Shown: positions 1 through 7,496, counted from the first letter of the stretch. The stretch: 7,496 bases of DNA from a bacterium (GCA_027294925.1 JAPULM010000148.1:1-7496), one strand, 5' to 3'. Notes: generated by a model from the sequence alone, not told the origin. Translations and numbers: made by a program.

Positions 1-184
1 AAAAAGTCTCCCATTGCTTAAACAACCACATGTCTTTTTGCATACGGCGCAGACCCAAGCGTATCGACACCGCTGCTTTCACCACATTTGAGACATAATG
101 GCATGTATGTTTTTTAAGACTTGATAATGACTTAACTCTTAAAACGTAGAAGACGGATCCTTTCTTTGTCAAGGGAAATTTCAT
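1..184 (-). CDS. Possible partial ORF of unknown function, running off the left edge
   Basis: Reading leftwards from an ATG at 184, the frame stays open for 61 codons up to the window edge. It begins MKFPLTKKGSVF and the last part inside the window reads MQKDMWLFKQWETF. No domain is recognisable. The product would be basic, rich in Lys, Arg and Val. Support is weak: there is no good Shine-Dalgarno site before the ATG, and the region is AT-rich, where a 61-codon open frame is not very rare. An overlapping minus frame (18-104, 28 codons) starts MPLCLKCG with a CxxC and competes with it. A TATAAT box at 207-212 on the same strand could serve as a -10 element, but I see no good -35 at the right distance. 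It may be a real gene start, a decayed gene, or chance. Confidence 0.22.
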   Translation of the reverse strand, partial: MKFPLTKKGSVFYVLRVKSLSSLKKHTCHYVSNVVKAAVSIRLGLRRMQKDMWLFKQWETF

Positions 185-225
185 TGACCAAGTGACTTGC
201 TTACCTATTATAGGTTGACTACCTA
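184..225. promoter_or_regulatory. Nested inverted repeats overlapping promoter-like boxes in the AT-rich left flank
   Basis: Three arms alternate here: ACCTA (203-207), TAGGT (211-215) and ACCTA (221-225). The first pair forms the perfect inverted repeat ACCTATTATAGGT, and the second pair forms a 5-base stem around TGACT. On the plus strand TTGACC (184-189) lies 16 bases before TATTAT (206-211), which looks like a sigma-70 promoter. On the minus strand the same palindrome contains TATAAT (207-212). An operator over a -10 box is one reading, but no confident gene follows in either direction. The rest of 226-314, downstream of the biotinyl carrier gene, holds no clear terminator and nothing else I can name. 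Confidence 0.25.
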
Positions 226-314
226 ATAACCCTTTTAGTTTTGAAGCGGAATAAAACTATAAGAAAATATCAATAAGCGTCTTCCGGTTTGATCCTTGCA
301 GGCTTGCACGGATT

Positions 315-527
315 TTATTCGATCACAGCCACCACATCGCCTTCTTCAACAGCCTGACCTTCTTCGACAAGAATTTCTTTCACCACACCATCAATTGGTG
401 ATTCAAGAGGTATTTCCATCTTCATCGACTCAAGAATAACAACCTCATCCCCGGCCGCCACCTTAGAGCCAACTTGCGCTTCAATTTTAAAAATGGTGCC
501 GGTAATATGTGCTGTAACCTCTGCCAT
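315..527 (-). CDS. Stand-alone biotinyl carrier domain protein (acyl-CoA carboxylase BCCP subunit)
   Basis: A 70-residue protein made of a single biotinyl/lipoyl hammerhead domain. The biotinylation motif is ESMKME at residues 33-38, with Lys36 as the expected biotin site. Glycine-rich turns at G20, G26 and near PIDG and EEGD fit the fold. It would carry carboxybiotin between the biotin carboxylase encoded just upstream and a carboxyltransferase, in the cytoplasm. I chose the ATG at 527 because AGGAG sits 7 bases before it; an in-frame ATG at 575 would add 16 residues but would overlap the end of the upstream gene. It is less than half the length of E. coli AccB (about 156 residues) and lacks the Ala/Pro-rich N-terminal region. 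It therefore resembles the small biotin carriers such as B. subtilis YngHB more than housekeeping AccB. It lies 44 bases after the carboxylase and is probably cotranscribed with it. Confidence 0.9.
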   Translation of the reverse strand: MAEVTAHITGTIFKIEAQVGSKVAAGDEVVILESMKMEIPLESPIDGVVKEILVEEGQAVEEGDVVAVIE

Positions 528-571
528 CGCTTTCTCCTCTCGTGCTCTCAACGAACCGTGATGCCGATTTA

Positions 572-1927
572 TCACTGCGGCTCCAGCTTGCTAAAAAGAA
601 AATCCGTATTCACGCTGCCCTTCAAAAAATCCGCATTTCGCATGATGCGTTGATGCAGGCTAATATTATTGGCCACCCCTTCGACGACAGACTCAGCCAA
701 AGCTTGCCGCATGCGGGCAACAGCAGCACAGCGTGTGTCCCCGTGTGCAATAATCTTGGCCAACATGGGGTCGTAATAGGGGGTGATCTTGTCACCCGCA
801 ACGACGCCGCTATCCACCCGGATGCCGGCCCCGGCCGGCATCTGAAACGCCTGCAGTTGCCCGGGTGAGGGCAAAAAGTTTTTTGCAGGGTTCTCGGCAT
901 AAATGCGGCATTCAATGGCAGCACCACGTACTTCGATATCTTCCTGCCGCAAAGCCAGAGGGACGCCGGCGGCAATACGAATCTGCTCAGCCACCAAATC
1001 AATCCCCGTGATCATTTCTGTAACCGGATGCTCAACCTGCAATCGTGCATTCATCTCAATGAAATAAAAGTCTTGGCTTTGATCGACCAGAAACTCAACC
1101 GTGCCGGCACTGATGTATTGAACTGCAGCGGCAATACGCAGCGCCGCCTGTGTCATACGTGCCCGCAACTGGTGATGTGCCGGGTCCCCGAGCAACGGTG
1201 AAGGGGCTTCCTCAATGATTTTCTGGTGCCGTCTCTGAATCGAACATTCCCGTTCGTAGAGATGTAGTAGATTTCCATGTGTATCTCCTAACACCTGTAT
1301 TTCGATATGACGAGGATTTCTAATATATTTTTCAATATATAAGGCGGCATTCGCAAAAGCTGCCTGGGCACGATTCCGGACGGTGATAAAGGCGCGCTCC
1401 AAGGCCTCCGGATCAACCACCACCTGCATGCCGATTCCACCACCGCCGCCAACCGCCTTCAACAGCACAGGATAGCCGATGTCGGTGGCAATCTGACGGG
1501 CTTGCTCAAGGTCTAGCGGCTCTACGCCGCTGCCGGGAATAACCGGCGCCCCCGCTTGCTGGGCGATGTGCCGGGCCATCGCTTTATCACCCATGGCCGC
1601 TATCGTAGTGGGCGAAGGCCCGATGAATATAACACCGGCATCCTCACACCGCCTGGCGAAAATGACGTTCTCAGCCAGGAAACCGTAACCCGGATGGATC
1701 GCCTCGGCGCCCCCGGCTATTGCCGCTTCAAGCAGCGCATCCATATTAAGATAGCTCTGTTGCGGCGCTGCCGGACCAATAGGGAATGACACATCAGCAA
1801 GCTGTCGGTGCGGTGCATTGGCATCCGCCTCAGAGTATACGGCAAGAGCAGTTTTACCCAGCTGTTGAACGGTACGAATAATGCGACAGGCAATCTCGCC
1901 GCGATTGGCAATTAAAATACGATCCAT
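572..1927 (-). CDS. accC: Biotin carboxylase subunit of an acyl-CoA carboxylase (AccC family)
   Basis: A 451-residue protein, close to E. coli AccC (449). It carboxylates biotin on the carrier protein using ATP and bicarbonate. The domains are in order: an N-terminal biotin carboxylase domain starting MDRILIANRGEIACR, an ATP-grasp domain from about residue 114 with Lys115 and Lys157 as ATP-contact candidates, and a C-terminal domain from about 335. Visible active-site features are the glycine-rich loop GGGGGIGM (160-167), CSIQRRHQK (Lys236), metal ligands Glu278 and Glu291, the EMNARLQVEH segment (Arg295, Val298, Glu299) and Arg341 in ECRIYAEN. All match the E. coli catalytic set by offset. 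The loop has Ile where E. coli AccC has Arg (GGGGGRGM). The start at 1927 has GGAG only three bases upstream, a tight spacing. The family also serves propionyl-, methylcrotonyl- and geranyl-CoA carboxylases, so the acyl-CoA substrate cannot be told from this subunit. Confidence 0.93.
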   Translation of the reverse strand: MDRILIANRGEIACRIIRTVQQLGKTALAVYSEADANAPHRQLADVSFPIGPAAPQQSYLNMDALLEAAIAGGAEAIHPGYGFLAENVIFARRCEDAGVIFIGPSPTTIAAMGDKAMARHIAQQAGAPVIPGSGVEPLDLEQARQIATDIGYPVLLKAVGGGGGIGMQVVVDPEALERAFITVRNRAQAAFANAALYIEKYIRNPRHIEIQVLGDTHGNLLHLYERECSIQRRHQKIIEEAPSPLLGDPAHHQLRARMTQAALRIAAAVQYISAGTVEFLVDQSQDFYFIEMNARLQVEHPVTEMITGIDLVAEQIRIAAGVPLALRQEDIEVRGAAIECRIYAENPAKNFLPSPGQLQAFQMPAGAGIRVDSGVVAGDKITPYYDPMLAKIIAHGDTRCAAVARMRQALAESVVEGVANNISLHQRIMRNADFLKGSVNTDFLFSKLEPQ

Positions 1928-1979
1928 AGGCTCCGCTACTTTGTAGCCTCATTCTCCAGCCGATTTAGGCTATATCTCG

Positions 1980-2009
1980 TTGATTTAAAATATGATATGG
2001 CTTTATAAG
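1980..2009 (+). promoter_or_regulatory. Candidate promoter for the aminotransferase, overlapping the divergent promoter
   Basis: TTGATT (1980-1985) lies 18 bases before TATAAG (2004-2009), matching the consensus at four and five of six positions. The -10 shares bases 2004-2007 with the -10 of the minus-strand promoter. A start near 2016 would give a leader of about 100 bases. A second plus-strand candidate at 2048-2076 competes with it. Confidence 0.3.
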
Positions 2010-2030
2010 GCATAGACCTTAGGATGACAA
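2002..2030 (-). promoter_or_regulatory. Candidate sigma-70 promoter for the biotin carboxylase/carrier unit
   Basis: Read on the minus strand, TTGTCA (2025-2030) is followed after exactly 17 bases by TATAAA (2002-2007). Each box matches the consensus at five of six positions. Transcription would start near 1995, giving a leader of roughly 68 bases before the ATG at 1927. It is the best promoter match in the window and lies in the only intergenic region upstream of the two-gene unit. Confidence 0.55.
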
Positions 2031-2040
2031 GATGGCCAAA

Positions 2041-2056
2041 GCAACTGTTGCACAAC
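2041..2056. promoter_or_regulatory. Overlapping short inverted repeats, possible operator
   Basis: GCAAC-T-GTTGC (2041-2051) is a perfect inverted repeat with a one-base centre. GTTG-CA-CAAC (2047-2056) shares its right arm. Both lie over the -35 of the second aminotransferase promoter candidate and just upstream of the minus-strand promoter. The arms are short (5 and 4 bases), so chance is a real alternative. No regulator gene is in the window. Confidence 0.2.
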
Positions 2057-2076
2057 GCTGCCGCCACCAGTATGAT
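2048..2076 (+). promoter_or_regulatory. Second candidate promoter for the aminotransferase
   Basis: TATGAT (2071-2076) is a good -10 box, 17 bases after TTGCAC (2048-2053), a poor -35 with only the TTG matching. A start near 2083 would give a short leader of about 35 bases. The weak -35 lies inside the inverted repeats at 2041-2056, which would suit a site controlled by a regulator. Confidence 0.3.
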
Positions 2077-2117
2077 ACCCAGGTACTTGTCTGCATTCAA
2101 TACAAGGAGTACCTAAC

Positions 2118-3308
2118 ATGGCGATCGCCAAAAAGATACAGCAATACATGCATTCAGCCTCATGGATACGGGGAATGTTTGAGGAGGGCATACGGCTCAA
2201 ACAAATGCATGGTGAAGATCAGGTGTTTGATTTTTCACTAGGTAATCCCATTATGGAACCACCAGCACCGTTTTATGAGGCGCTCAGCGAGTTAATCCAA
2301 CAACCTCTGCCCGGCATGCATCGCTATATGCCAAACGCAGGCTACCCTGCCACACGTAGCGCCATCGCCCAACAACTTGCCGGTGAAACCGGCTTGGCAT
2401 TTACTGCCGACCATATCGTCATGGTCGTCGGCGCCGCAGGCGGCCTCAATGTGGTGCTCAAAACCCTACTCGACCCGGGCGACGAAGTCGTCATATTTTC
2501 TCCTTACTTTGTCGAATATCACTTTTATGTCGACAACCATCAAGGCGTCATCAAGGTAACGCCCACAGATGCGCAGTTTAATCTTGACCTGCATGCATTA
2601 GAGCAAAACCTGAGCCCGAAAACGAAAGTTGTGCTCATCAATTCCCCCAATAACCCTTCCGGAGTGCTGTATTCGAGCGCGACATTAAAGGCGCTGGGCG
2701 AGCTGCTTGACCGTAAACAGACCGAGTTTAACCGTCAAATTTTTCTGCTTAGCGATGAGCCTTATAAGAAACTGCTGTATGATGGTTTGACCTATCCGGA
2801 GATCTATCAAACCTATGATAACAGTATTGCCGTAACCTCACATGCTAAGGATCTCGCCTTGCCAGGTGAGCGTATCGGCTACATTGCAACCCATCCTGCC
2901 TGCGCCGATGTGGCCGCACTCCAAGATGGCTTCAGCTTTACCAATCGCACCCTGGGATTTGTCAATGCGCCGGCGCTCATGCAGCATGTCGTAATACGCT
3001 TACAGGGTGTCACCATCGATGTGGCGCAATATGAGCGTAAACGTGACCTATTCTGTGCTGCTTTACAGGATATGGGATATGAGCTGGTGCGGCCGCAAGG
3101 CGCTTTTTACATCTTTCCGCGCAGCCCGATCGAAGACGACGTCGCCTTTGTGCAAGCCTTACAACAAAAGCGTATTCTTACCGTACCTGGAAGCGGTTTT
3201 GGGACTCCAGGTCATTTTCGCATCGCTTATTGTGTGGAAGATCGAACGATCGAGAACGCCATAGCAGGGTTTCGGGAAGTGGCTAAACAATATGGCTTAC
3301 GTACCTGA
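2118..3308 (+). CDS. PLP-dependent aminotransferase, class I/II (aspartate aminotransferase-like)
   Basis: A 396-residue fold-type I enzyme that transfers an amino group between an amino acid and a 2-oxo acid in the cytoplasm. Visible landmarks are DFSLGNP (38-44) near the N-terminus, the phosphate-loop region VGAAGGLN (104-111), NSPNNPSG (175-182), SDEPY with Asp213 (pairs with the PLP ring nitrogen), the Schiff-base Lys244 in SHAKDLALPGERIGY, and Arg368 in FRIAY (binds the substrate carboxylate). Length and motif spacing are normal and no residue is missing. AAGGAG lies 8 bases before the ATG at 2118, so the start is secure. It is closest, from memory, to the aspartate-aminotransferase-like group that has KxLxLPGERIGY around the lysine. 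The amino-acid substrate cannot be read from the sequence. It is divergent from the carboxylase unit and convergent with the KAS III-like gene, so it is probably transcribed alone. Confidence 0.93.
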   Translation: MAIAKKIQQYMHSASWIRGMFEEGIRLKQMHGEDQVFDFSLGNPIMEPPAPFYEALSELIQQPLPGMHRYMPNAGYPATRSAIAQQLAGETGLAFTADHIVMVVGAAGGLNVVLKTLLDPGDEVVIFSPYFVEYHFYVDNHQGVIKVTPTDAQFNLDLHALEQNLSPKTKVVLINSPNNPSGVLYSSATLKALGELLDRKQTEFNRQIFLLSDEPYKKLLYDGLTYPEIYQTYDNSIAVTSHAKDLALPGERIGYIATHPACADVAALQDGFSFTNRTLGFVNAPALMQHVVIRLQGVTIDVAQYERKRDLFCAALQDMGYELVRPQGAFYIFPRSPIEDDVAFVQALQQKRILTVPGSGFGTPGHFRIAYCVEDRTIENAIAGFREVAKQYGLRT

Positions 3309-3321
3309 CCATACTTGGAAA

Positions 3322-3377
3322 TTGCGGATTGCGAATTACGGAATAAATCCTTGATTTTCAATTCCGCATTCCGCATT
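3322..3377. repeat. Imperfect inverted repeat of 7-base units, likely bidirectional terminator
   Basis: The left arm (3322-3344) consists of three heptads, TTGCGGA, TTGCGAA and TTACGGA, followed by AT. The right arm (3361-3377) has two copies of TTCCGCA, the complementary heptad. CGGAAT (3339-3344) pairs with ATTCCG (3361-3366), and pairing continues outward with mismatches. The 16-base loop contains a second small stem, TTGA/TCAA, within 3351-3361. It fills most of the 85-base gap between two convergent genes, a place where a two-way terminator is expected. The direct heptad repetition is more than a plain terminator needs and suggests a dispersed intergenic repeat family. Confidence 0.55.
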
Positions 3378-3393
3378 AGCTCTACTCGTCTGC

Positions 3394-4488
3394 TCACCAG
3401 CGTAAAAGCGAAGCTCCCCAATTAAAGCCAGCGCCAAATGCCACCAGCATGCATAGGTCGCCGCGCTTAATACGGCCTTTTTCCAGGGTTTCATGCAGCA
3501 AAATGGGGACGGAGGCAGCCGACGTGTTGCCGTATTGATCGATATTGACGTAAACCTTTTGCGGCGCAATACGCAACCCCTGAGCAACAGAATCGAGAAT
3601 ACGCGCGTTCGCCTGGTGGAATAGAAAGTGGTCGACATCATCAATCTGTAAACCATTGGCTTGTAGGCATTCCTGCGTCACCTCGCGGAAACGGCGTACG
3701 GCTTGTACGAAAACAGCCCGTCCGTCCATCCGCGGGCGCGTCCGGTCCGCTTCGATTTTCATCTTGGCGGTGGGCGGAAACGTCGTGCTGCCAAACGATT
3801 CACTGTAGAGTTTTTCGCGTAGGGTCCCATCGGTATGTAAATGATGCGATATTATGCCACTTGCTTCGTCAGGTTTCGCAGGCACGACGATGGCAGCACC
3901 AGCACCATCAGCAAACAACACGGACATGTCTCGCCCACGGTCGCTATACTCAAATAAAGACGACAAGAGCTCTGCCCCAACCACTAGAATCGTCTTATAA
4001 GTCCCGGTCTTAATATATTGGTCTGCCATCGACAAGGCATAGACAAAACCGGCGCAACCCTGGTTCAAGCTAAAAGCCGGCGTTGATGTAAGTCCCAATT
4101 TTTCAGCTAACACACAGGCGGCCCCGGGAAAAACATAATCCGGCACCACGCTGGTCTGAATGATCAAATCCAGATCATCTGCCGTCATGTTGGCCTGCTT
4201 CAGGGCAACTTCCGTCGCCGCCAGTGCCAAATCCGATGTGGTCATTTCGGCATCGATGCTACCGTTTACGCCTTGATCATATAAATTTTCGACGTAGGCA
4301 CGCTTGTCAGACGCCTGGGCCAACTGTTTTAACATTCTGTAGGTGTCCGGAATAACCCGACGCTCTTTGATGCCGGTACGCTGCACAATCCACTCGTCAC
4401 TGGTGTCCATCACCTGCGCCAGCATCTCATTGGTAACTACAAAATCCGGCACATACATGCCAGTAGACAAAATCTTTGCCCTTTGCAT
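3394..4488 (-). CDS. Beta-ketoacyl-ACP synthase III family protein (FabH-like), long form
   Basis: A 364-residue thiolase-fold condensing enzyme. In FabH, an acyl-CoA primer is loaded on the active-site Cys and condensed with malonyl-ACP. The full Cys-His-Asn triad is visible: Cys145 in NQGCAGF, His291 in FHQANARI, Asn321 in YGNTSAAS. The N-terminal DTSDEWIVQRTGIKER and the C-terminal WGASLLRW are typical of KAS III. It is longer than E. coli FabH (317): about 33 extra residues lie between RTGIKERRV and TSDLALA (roughly 49-82), and about 14 more before MDGRAVF (roughly 224-255). I chose the ATG at 4488, with AGGGAG close upstream; an in-frame ATG at 4563 would add 25 residues that do not look like family sequence. 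Primer specificity is unknown, and a secondary-metabolite or special-lipid role is as likely as housekeeping FabH. No ACP, FabD or FabG gene is nearby. Confidence 0.88.
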   Translation of the reverse strand: MQRAKILSTGMYVPDFVVTNEMLAQVMDTSDEWIVQRTGIKERRVIPDTYRMLKQLAQASDKRAYVENLYDQGVNGSIDAEMTTSDLALAATEVALKQANMTADDLDLIIQTSVVPDYVFPGAACVLAEKLGLTSTPAFSLNQGCAGFVYALSMADQYIKTGTYKTILVVGAELLSSLFEYSDRGRDMSVLFADGAGAAIVVPAKPDEASGIISHHLHTDGTLREKLYSESFGSTTFPPTAKMKIEADRTRPRMDGRAVFVQAVRRFREVTQECLQANGLQIDDVDHFLFHQANARILDSVAQGLRIAPQKVYVNIDQYGNTSAASVPILLHETLEKGRIKRGDLCMLVAFGAGFNWGASLLRW

Positions 4489-4559
4489 GTCTGCTCCCTC
4501 CCTAGGTCCTGCGTACCACAATTGCCCGGCCAGTTGGCAGGGTTGAGGCTCATTAGTGT

Positions 4560-4703
4560 TCAAGGATCTGACGTTGGGAAGCGCTCCCGGACTTCAGCCC
4601 GCATGTCGGCGTGAAATTCCCCCGCTCCGAGATGGAACTCATTGCTTTTAAAGGTAGCCGGACGCTCAGAATGATGTCGGGCGATGCGCGGTGGCGCCCG
4701 TGC
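4560..4703 (-). other. Start-less open frame in the gltD/KAS III spacer, possible coding remnant
   Basis: After the gltD stop (4713-4715) and a second in-frame TAA (4704-4706), the same minus frame stays open for 47 codons to a TGA at 4560-4562. The product would end with HADMRAEVRERFPTSDP, which is charged and protein-like. There is no ATG, GTG or TTG start until Met34, so it is not a simple gene. A second minus frame in the same stretch does have an ATG (MSSISERG..., 29 codons) but no visible ribosome site. It may be a degraded gene tail, a conserved intergenic repeat, or chance. It is the main content of the 224-base spacer 4489-4712, where I see no clear promoter for the KAS III-like gene. 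Confidence 0.2.
4678..4700 (-). terminator. GC-rich hairpin after gltD
   Basis: CGGGCG and CGCCCG form a perfect 6-base stem around an 11-base loop, starting 12 bases after the gltD stop codon in the direction of transcription. There is no run of T after it on the minus strand, so it is not a classic intrinsic terminator. It could be a Rho-linked or RNA-stabilising hairpin at the end of the gltBD message. Confidence 0.35.
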
Positions 4704-4712
4704 TTATGAACC

Positions 4713-6197
4713 TCAGGGCAGGAGCGTTGTTCCCATCAGATAACGGTCGCATTCCCGTGCTGCACCACGCCCCTCATTGATCGCCCAGACGACCAAACTT
4801 TGGCCGCGCCGCATATCACCGGCGGCAAATACACCCTCGACACTCGTGACATACTTTTCGTGCTGCGCGTTGACATTAGAACGCTCATCCCGTTCGAGGC
4901 TGAGTTGTTCGATAATGGTGTCCTGCGGACCGAGGAAACCCAGAGCCAGCAGCACCAAATCGGCCGGCCAAACCTTTTCGGTTTCGGGTATTTTCCGTGG
5001 AAAGGGTCGACCATTGTCCCCATGCACCCATTCGATATTCACCGTATGGAGCGCTTTGACATGTCCCTGTGCATCACCGACGAATTTTTCGGTCATAATC
5101 TCGAAGGTACGCGGATCACTGCCAAAGCGGTCCGCCGCCTCTTGCTGCCCATAATCAACTTGATAAATCTTAGGCCACTCGGGCCAAGGGTTATCAGGCT
5201 GCCGCGTATCCGGCGGACGCGGTAAAATTTCAAACTGCTCAAGACGCTTACACTGGTGGCGCAAAGACGTACCCACACAGTCCGTGCCGGTATCACCCCC
5301 GCCGATAACGATAACACGTTTATCAGCAGCGGACATATAGTGACCATCGGCATGATTAGAATCTAACCAGCTCTTTGTGTTGGCGTGCAAAAATTCCATC
5401 GCAAAGTGGATGCCCTTGAGGTCGCGGCCAGGAATCGGCAAATCACGCGGCTTGGTAGCGCCACAACAGAGCACGATCGCATCAAACTCGTCCTGCAACT
5501 TGGTTACCGGCAGGTCCTTGCCGATCTCTGTATGGGTGACGAAGGTTACCCCTTCTTGAGCCATCAAATCAACACGGCGCTGAACCGTCGACTTATCGAG
5601 TTTCATATTAGGGATACCATACATCAGCAAGCCCCCCACACGATCCGCACGCTCATACACCGTTACCGCATGCCCAGCTCGATTGAGCTGAGCAGCACAA
5701 GCCAACCCCGACGGCCCGGACCCGACCACCGCCACTTTTTTACCGCTGCGCTTAGGTGGTGGCGCCGCCACCACCCAGCCCTCGGCGAACCCTTTGTCAA
5801 TGATCGTACATTCAATATTCTTAATGGTAACCGGCGGACTGGTAATGCCTAATACACACGACCCCTCACAGGGAGCCGGGCAAACCCGTCCGGTGAACTC
5901 AGGAAAATTGTTGGTCTTGTGCAAACGATCCAAAGCCTCTTGCCAAAGCCCACGATAGATGAGATCGTTCCATTCCGGTATGAGATTATTGATTGGACAA
6001 CCCGAGGCCATACCGCTAATCAGCATGCCGGTATGACAAAACGGCACGCCGCAGTCCATACAACGGCCGGCCTGATTTTGCAATCTTTCCTCTGGGAAAT
6101 GCTGATGGAATTCCTGCCAATCGCCTACTCGCTGCTCAGGGGATCGATCTACAGGTAGCTCACGCTGATACTCCATAAATCCTGTCGGTTTACCCAC
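4713..6197 (-). CDS. gltD: Glutamate synthase (NADPH) small subunit
   Basis: A 494-residue FAD and iron-sulfur flavoprotein that passes electrons from NADPH to the large subunit, where 2-oxoglutarate and glutamine become two glutamates. The N-terminal domain has the cysteines for two [4Fe-4S] clusters: C47, C50, C54 and C67, then C106, C110, C114 and C130 ([10 protein letters not shown]). The FAD Rossmann motif GSGPSG is at 159-164, followed by YERADRVGG and [10 protein letters not shown]. The NADPH-binding GGGDTG is at 299-304. The closing FAD motif GVFAAGD is at 455-461. The start is GTG at 6197, with GGGAG five bases upstream. The length is slightly above E. coli GltD (472). The N-terminus ([12 protein letters not shown]) and the cluster region differ from the E. 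coli type. It lies 55 bases after gltB, a normal operon order. Confidence 0.96.
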   Translation of the reverse strand: MGKPTGFMEYQRELPVDRSPEQRVGDWQEFHQHFPEERLQNQAGRCMDCGVPFCHTGMLISGMASGCPINNLIPEWNDLIYRGLWQEALDRLHKTNNFPEFTGRVCPAPCEGSCVLGITSPPVTIKNIECTIIDKGFAEGWVVAAPPPKRSGKKVAVVGSGPSGLACAAQLNRAGHAVTVYERADRVGGLLMYGIPNMKLDKSTVQRRVDLMAQEGVTFVTHTEIGKDLPVTKLQDEFDAIVLCCGATKPRDLPIPGRDLKGIHFAMEFLHANTKSWLDSNHADGHYMSAADKRVIVIGGGDTGTDCVGTSLRHQCKRLEQFEILPRPPDTRQPDNPWPEWPKIYQVDYGQQEAADRFGSDPRTFEIMTEKFVGDAQGHVKALHTVNIEWVHGDNGRPFPRKIPETEKVWPADLVLLALGFLGPQDTIIEQLSLERDERSNVNAQHEKYVTSVEGVFAAGDMRRGQSLVVWAINEGRGAARECDRYLMGTTLLP

Positions 6198-6252
6198 TAC
6201 AACTCCCTCAATGAATCAAACCAAGCTCGACCTTGCGTTGCGTTATCCCACC

Positions 6253-7496
<1,244 letters not shown>

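Noticed and set aside
291..313. Possible terminator after the biotinyl carrier gene around the repeated CTTGCA
   Set aside because: CTTGCA occurs twice as a direct repeat, but no stable stem followed by a T-run is visible on the minus strand.
528..575. Longer start for the biotinyl carrier gene at 575
   Set aside because: It would overlap the end of the upstream gene, and AGGAG is correctly spaced before the ATG at 527.
542..868. Plus-strand frame of 108 codons opposite the biotin carboxylase
   Set aside because: It is antisense to a conserved, fully motif-supported gene and has no recognisable content.
2032..2241. Plus-strand frame of 69 codons overlapping the start of the aminotransferase, with an AGGA before its ATG
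   Set aside because: Most of its length lies in another frame of a clearly real gene, the product resembles nothing I know, and the aminotransferase has its own strong ribosome site at 2118. A short leader peptide cannot be fully excluded.
4489..4563. Longer start for the KAS III-like gene at 4563
   Set aside because: The extra 25 residues do not look like KAS III, and a good AGGGAG site stands right before the ATG at 4488.
4800..5225. Plus-strand frame of 141 codons opposite gltD
   Set aside because: It is a shadow of the gltD coding sequence, whose motifs are intact through this stretch.

Overview
The window is ordinary bacterial chromosome with dense metabolic genes, most of them on the minus strand. 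The Shine-Dalgarno sites are good and several start codons are well resolved. The gene set (NADPH-type GOGAT, a biotin carboxylase with a tiny carrier, a KAS III-like enzyme, a fold-type I aminotransferase) does not fix the taxon. The GltD N-terminus (CxxCxxxC within CMDCGVPFC) is not the E. coli type but one I associate with several other phyla. I would call it a bacterium of unresolved, possibly proteobacterial, affiliation. No mobile element, CRISPR array, tRNA or rRNA was seen.

Layout from left to right. Positions 1-314 are AT-rich and hold at most one weak partial reading frame that leaves the window on the minus strand, plus a nested set of inverted ACCTA/TAGGT repeats overlapping promoter-like boxes. 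Next, on the minus strand, lies a two-gene unit: a biotin carboxylase (572-1927) followed by a stand-alone 70-residue biotinyl carrier domain (315-527). No carboxyltransferase gene accompanies them. A 190-base divergent intergenic region (1928-2117) carries back-to-back, overlapping promoter candidates. It separates this unit from a plus-strand PLP aminotransferase (2118-3308). An 85-base convergent spacer holds an imperfect inverted repeat built from 7-base units. It is followed on the minus strand by a long KAS III (FabH-like) condensing enzyme (3394-4488). A spacer of about 220 bases with a hairpin and a start-less open frame separates that from gltD (4713-6197, GTG start) and the C-terminal part of gltB (6253 to the right edge).

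Functionally, gltB and gltD make the two subunits of glutamate synthase, which supplies glutamate, the usual amino donor for aminotransferases such as the one at 2118-3308. The biotin carboxylase and carrier load CO2 onto biotin for an acyl-CoA carboxylase whose transferase subunits must be encoded elsewhere. The KAS III-like enzyme would start or extend an acyl chain from an acyl-CoA. A shared pathway linking acyl-CoA carboxylation, KAS III and the aminotransferase is possible but is only inferred from proximity. I found no convincing new biological system here. The points most worth a second look are the carboxylase pair without a transferase, the long KAS III with its insertion, the heptad inverted repeat, the startless frame after gltD, and the overlapping divergent promoters.
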